From positions 6,262,001 through 6,326,000 of the forward strand of contig NZ_CP034463.1 of the NCBI RefSeq assembly GCF_003955715.1: 64,000 bases of DNA, in the 5' to 3' direction. Source of the stretch: Streptomyces aquilus. GTDB taxonomy: Bacteria > Actinomycetota > Actinomycetes > Streptomycetales > Streptomycetaceae. Made by a program: the position numbers and the translations under genes. This document shows, piece by piece, positions 61,501 through 64,000 of this stretch; positions within the stretch are counted from its first letter, which is position 1, and every line of letters starts with the position of its first letter. Below the pieces are notes generated by a model. It worked only from the letters and a program-made list of their open reading frames with translations. It searched no databases and had not been told where the DNA came from.

Positions 61501-63009
61501 GAGCTGGAGCAGGCCGTCGCCGTCGGGGGTGGGGCTGTAGGCGCGCAGGGTGCCGTCCGCCCCGGACGCCCCGGACGCGGAGACCATCCACACCAGGGCG
61601 CTGGACTCGTCCGTGCCGTCGGAGGTGACCAAGGGGGAGCCGCTGGTGTAGCCGAAGGTGTCCTGGCTCTGGCCGGTGAGGGTGAGCGCGGGGGTGCCGC
61701 CGCTGCGCACGCCGTACTTGAGGGCGCGCAGCGGGCCCTGGTTGCCCACGATGTAGACGTAGCCGCCGTCGCCGCCCCAGAACGCGGGGTGACCCCACAT
61801 GCCCTGGTAGGGGCCGGACACGCTCACCGCGGCGTCGCCGCCGCGGGCGCCCTGGCCCATGCCGCCGAGGTTGTCGCGGTCGAGCAGGAACACCCGGCCG
61901 TCCTTGCCCTGCTGGACCAGCAGATGGGGGTGTTCGGCGGTGCCGAAGCCGTCCGGCAGCGCCATCGGGGCGCCCGAGGAGATGTCCTGGTCGGTGAGGT
62001 CCAGGGTGGGGGCGTCGCTCGGGCTGAAGAAGTCGGCGGTGCTGAGGCTGTTGTCCGCGCCCACCTGGAGGCGTACGACGGACTCGGCGAGCGTCCCCTG
62101 GACGGTCGTGCCCGGTCCGGGCGCCGGACTGATGCCGTTGCCGGTGCTGAAGAAGATCCGGCCGGAGCCGTCGGAGACGAGGCCGCCGCCCGACTGCCAG
62201 ATGCCGGCGCCACCGGTGCTGGCGCCGGTCACCGTGGCCCACATCGAGGTGATGCTGTGCTCGGTGGTGCTGACGCCGACCACGTAGCCGCGGTACGGCC
62301 AGGCGTCGCAGTGGGCGCCGAAGCCCGCGTAGACGACGCCGTCCATGAGGAGCAGGCCGGGGCGCTGCTGCTGGTAGTAGGCGTCGAAGCTGACGGCCGG
62401 GTCGTTGACGGGGCTGCCCTCGATCGTGACCGGCCAGCCCGGGAGCTCGGCTCCGGAGGCCGGGTCCACCGAGTGCATCAGCCAGGTCGGGTGGCGGTGC
62501 GTGGAGGTTCCGTCGTCGACCTTGGTGGTGAAGTAGAGGGCCTTGGTGGCGGGGTCGTAGACGGGGGTCGCGGTCGCCCCGATCCGGGGCACCAGGTCAC
62601 CGCAGCCGATCGCGGAGGCCGGCCAGGACGCCCCGTAGTTCTTGCTCCACTCGATCACACCGGTGGTGCGGTCGAGGCCGTACAGGGTGTTGTTCTCGGT
62701 GACCGCGACGACCTCGTCGCCGACGACCAGCGGCTGGGCGTAGATCTGCCCGTCCAGCTGGGTGGCGAAGAGTCGTCCGAAGGCGGACGACTGGACCACG
62801 GCCGGGGAGAGCCCGTCCGCGTCCTGCGTCCAGTTGGTGCGCAGGTTGTCGACGCCCTGCGTGGTCTGGTCGGCCTGGGCCGAGGAGGTCACCAGGCTGA
62901 TCGTCGTGCCGATCAGTGCCGCGGCGGCCACGGCCACGGTGCCGACCAGCCATCTGCGGCGCCGGTTGCGATGGCGGCCACCGCGTGCGGGCATGGAAAA
63001 CCCGGGCAA
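58588..63009 (-). CDS. Large exported multidomain protein (propeller, choice-of-anchor-D, lectin-like and Ig-like domains)
   Basis: 1473 residues from a TTG at 63009 with GGGGGAGGT 6 bases upstream; an ATG at 62994 is in frame but too far from that site. Long basic start (GGRHRNRRRRW) and hydrophobic signal segment (about 21-45). Residues ~50-555 form a beta-propeller-like, PQQ-type region (VVGDEVVAVTENNTLYGLDRTTG). Three choice-of-anchor-D/HYDIN-type domains follow (SLDFGQVGVGG; MDFKEVPTGST; LDFGTVPIGSSRS). Residues ~870-1060 look like a concanavalin/legume-lectin domain (HVYVWIDGTQVLDA). Then come three Ig-like repeats (PGTAVPGRSLTVSGTL type, ~1070-1370) and a C-terminal region ending WGAWQYFTVKQ. 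No sortase signal was seen. Likely a surface or secreted adhesin/structural protein. It is divergent from a glycosyltransferase. Confidence 0.82.
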   Translation of the reverse strand: MPGFSMPARGGRHRNRRRRWLVGTVAVAAAALIGTTISLVTSSAQADQTTQGVDNLRTNWTQDADGLSPAVVQSSAFGRLFATQLDGQIYAQPLVVGDEVVAVTENNTLYGLDRTTGVIEWSKNYGASWPASAIGCGDLVPRIGATATPVYDPATKALYFTTKVDDGTSTHRHPTWLMHSVDPASGAELPGWPVTIEGSPVNDPAVSFDAYYQQQRPGLLLMDGVVYAGFGAHCDAWPYRGYVVGVSTTEHSITSMWATVTGASTGGAGIWQSGGGLVSDGSGRIFFSTGNGISPAPGPGTTVQGTLAESVVRLQVGADNSLSTADFFSPSDAPTLDLTDQDISSGAPMALPDGFGTAEHPHLLVQQGKDGRVFLLDRDNLGGMGQGARGGDAAVSVSGPYQGMWGHPAFWGGDGGYVYIVGNQGPLRALKYGVRSGGTPALTLTGQSQDTFGYTSGSPLVTSDGTDESSALVWMVSASGASGADGTLRAYSPTPDGDGLLQLLWSAPIGTAAKFVTPTADQGKVYVGTRDGVLYGFGSPARTALTASSLDFGQVGVGGTKSADMKLTATQDVSVTGLKASGAFSVDPSAVPTAEQPRALAADAGLDVPITFAPTTTGGISGTLTANLSDGQKLVFALHGVGTRPGLGAAPAAMDFKEVPTGSTSTLNLQITNTGTEPETIDSVDSPSGAFTTSGLPDAGTVVPPGGSFVLSVTYAPVGDQQDSDALVVSSSSGGATHTLSVPVNGTPVTGQGHLEFSTSSLDFGTVPIGSSRSLSFSITNTGNIPVKVTKAKAPTGDFNSAVQLSEGLVIGPEQTAVQSVTFTPRSASDLSAFYEVTGTGEDDNGAAQGAMYVTIKGTGTGTATTTSVKDEGWQTNGSAVSADDGSVQLTPATTWQAGTAVYPEPLRTDGLRATFTTQFGPGTGGTGMTLSLLDPAKNSASAVGAVGTGLGIAGRPGTVIAFDTGWEDKLQAMNFVGVGTSSADSSTIDYQSTVKLATALRQGTHQMDVLVEAGHVYVWIDGTQVLDATPKTLPSNALLALSGGTGDSADAQTVSGLVVSQGPAPATKASVALDLIAPGTAVPGRSLTVSGTLASTEALAAGQKLSVTRNGTALTEVSAAADGSFEFTDTPPAEGTYTYAASYAGDATHETATATSLVQAAKLPGTVALSAPGTAPRATALTVTGTLSGAPFTTGQVVKVTKTDLGHSSGVALADAKVATNGTFTFKDTPQIGGANTYKVTYAGDVSHKSATSTATVQVSRAATTLTIAADHATYKYAQYGKITAHLGTTYNKRTVSIYAKPYGGTSVLVKSGTVDSQGNVTASYKLTRNTTFSAVFAGDYRYAPKTVAKTVQTYVRVTEKLSGYYTSTRYGSTLYRVYHHTAKEQLDVTVAPNKHGQCVKYRVQRYYSGAWHTQSTTSCAALSSSSTGRHTMSLSSSVDRKYRIAAQYVHSSTDTTNLSTWGAWQYFTVKQ

Positions 63010-63361
63010 ATCGGGACCTCCCCCTAGTGTTCGCTCCCGGAGAGGTCCACAGGTGCGACGAAAACGTGAAGACTGAGTGGCTTTTCATACCACTAGTTGA
63101 CCTTTTTTTGCACGACTCCTGTCCCGATCGGAATGTATGCGGCTGTCGCCGTGCCGACGTGGACATATCGCCCAAGGCGGGGTGAATGGTGGATTCCGCA
63201 TCACCTGACGAAACCCTCACGTAACACAGGTATATGAGTACATCGTCAGGCACTCGGTTATGCTTTCGAGCTCCGGTTGAAGGTTTGAACGGAATCAAGG
63301 GGCAGCCGGACATCAGGGTGGGGATCACGGGGCCGTCGAGGACCCCTGGGGGTTTGTTTTC
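63010..63361. other. Divergent intergenic region
   Basis: 352 bases without a gene and of lower GC than the flanks. It must hold promoters for both divergent genes; no convincing -35/-10 pair was found. TTTTTTT at 63104-63110 is notable in this genome. Confidence 0.6.
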
Positions 63362-64000
63362 ATGAGCAGTGCGATACACGCTGATTCGCGTGCACCCCAG
63401 CAGCGAAGGCGGCGCAAGGGCACGCAGAGCCACAGCCTGCTGCCGCAGCCGCCGGACGACGCGGAGAAGTACTCGTACACGCGTCGCCACCTGTGGGTGC
63501 TGACGGTCGGTTCGCTGATCAGTTTCGCGTGCCTGGCCGTCAGCCAGTTCCTGTTCACGGCGTCGAGCCCGTGGTTCTGGCTGACGATGCCGCTGCTCGC
63601 CGTCGTCGTCGCGGACTACCTCATCTCGCTCTACCTCGACGGACTCAGCAGCGACTTCGACGCCAAAGCGCACAAGGCCCTCGTGCGCGGGTGGCGGCCC
63701 GCGGTCCACCCGAGCGTGGACGTCTTCCTGCCGGTGTGCGGTGAGCCCCTGGAGGTGCTCCACAACACCTGGGTCAACGTCAACCGGCTCGCCGACACCT
63801 ACCGAGGCGTGGTCAACGTCTACGTCCTCGACGACGCCGCCGACTCCGAGGTCGGCGCCATGGCGCGGGACTTCGGCTTCCACTACGTCGTGCGCCCCAA
63901 CCGCGGCTGGTTCAAGAAGGCCGGCAATCTCCACCACGCCTTCGGCATCACCGACGGCGACCACATCCTGATCCTCGACGCCGACTTCGCGCCGCGTGCC
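63362..64000 (+). CDS. Cellulose-synthase-like glycosyltransferase (family 2), 3' end cut by the window
   Basis: 213 residues visible of a longer protein; ATG at 63362, no stop before the window ends. Two membrane spans (about 43-64 and 69-91) precede a GT2 domain. VDVFLPVCGEP (119-129) opens the nucleotide-sugar fold, VLDDAADSEV has the first aspartates (D157, D158), FKKAGNLHHA (184-193) is the acceptor-side KAGN segment, and LDADF gives the D206-x-D208 metal motif. This order matches BcsA/CslA-type processive synthases of beta-glycans. The product cannot be fixed without the missing part (QxxRW expected). Divergent from a large exported protein, which may bind the same surface glycan. Confidence 0.85.
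   Translation, partial: MSSAIHADSRAPQQRRRRKGTQSHSLLPQPPDDAEKYSYTRRHLWVLTVGSLISFACLAVSQFLFTASSPWFWLTMPLLAVVVADYLISLYLDGLSSDFDAKAHKALVRGWRPAVHPSVDVFLPVCGEPLEVLHNTWVNVNRLADTYRGVVNVYVLDDAADSEVGAMARDFGFHYVVRPNRGWFKKAGNLHHAFGITDGDHILILDADFAPRA

Noticed and set aside
57982..63027. 1681-residue plus-strand ORF overlapping truA and the exported protein
   Set aside because: Reads out of frame through truA and antisense to the multidomain exported protein, crosses a terminator, and is Gly/Arg/Val-rich without domains.

Overview
The window looks like a Streptomyces chromosome core region. Codons are very GC-rich (almost always G or C in third position), GTG and TTG starts are common, several short promoters fit the housekeeping sigma (HrdB-like) pattern, and there are DUF1707, SapA-like and WXG/Rhs proteins. 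The gene order murB - add - aspC - tRNA-Trp - secE - nusG - rplKA - two lipoproteins - rplJL - rpoBC - rpsLG - fusA - tuf - S10/spc/alpha operons - truA is the one known for streptomycetes. Everything here is read from sequence and family knowledge; no database search was run.

Layout. (1) 0.1-5.7 kb: murB; a divergent reductase/TetR pair around two near-identical operators; an unrecognised gene; add and aspC on the minus strand. (2) 5.9-12.7 kb: tRNA-Trp, secE, nusG, an unusual small membrane gene between nusG and rplK, rplK-rplA, two paralogous lipoproteins, then an attenuator-like leader ahead of rplJ-rplL. (3) 13.0-20.7 kb: rpoB-rpoC behind a clear promoter. (4) 20.8-26.1 kb: a DUF1707 membrane protein and the str operon rpsL-rpsG-fusA-tuf. 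(5) 26.1-40.9 kb: an accessory stretch with small membrane proteins, a flavin reductase/MarR pair with twin operators, a frameshifted DNA-binding-type gene, a 1520-residue Rhs protein with an AHH-like C-terminal nuclease plus a 4-bp-overlapping putative immunity gene, a SapA-like secreted protein and a 1504-residue exported protein with lysozyme-like and golvesin-like regions. (6) 40.9-58.5 kb: the fused S10, spc and alpha operons through truA. (7) 58.6-64 kb: a 1473-residue exported multidomain protein on the minus strand, divergent from a cellulose-synthase-like glycosyltransferase cut by the window end.

The core genes form the transcription and translation machinery (ribosomal proteins, RNA polymerase alpha, beta and beta', elongation factors, SecE/SecY, Adk, Map, IF-1). 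The most interesting points are a 24-bp element shared by the leaders of the str and S10 operons (23 of 24 bases identical), the Rhs-AHH toxin/immunity pair with its secreted neighbours, the twin operators at both divergent regulator pairs, and the frameshifted gene next to the Rhs locus.
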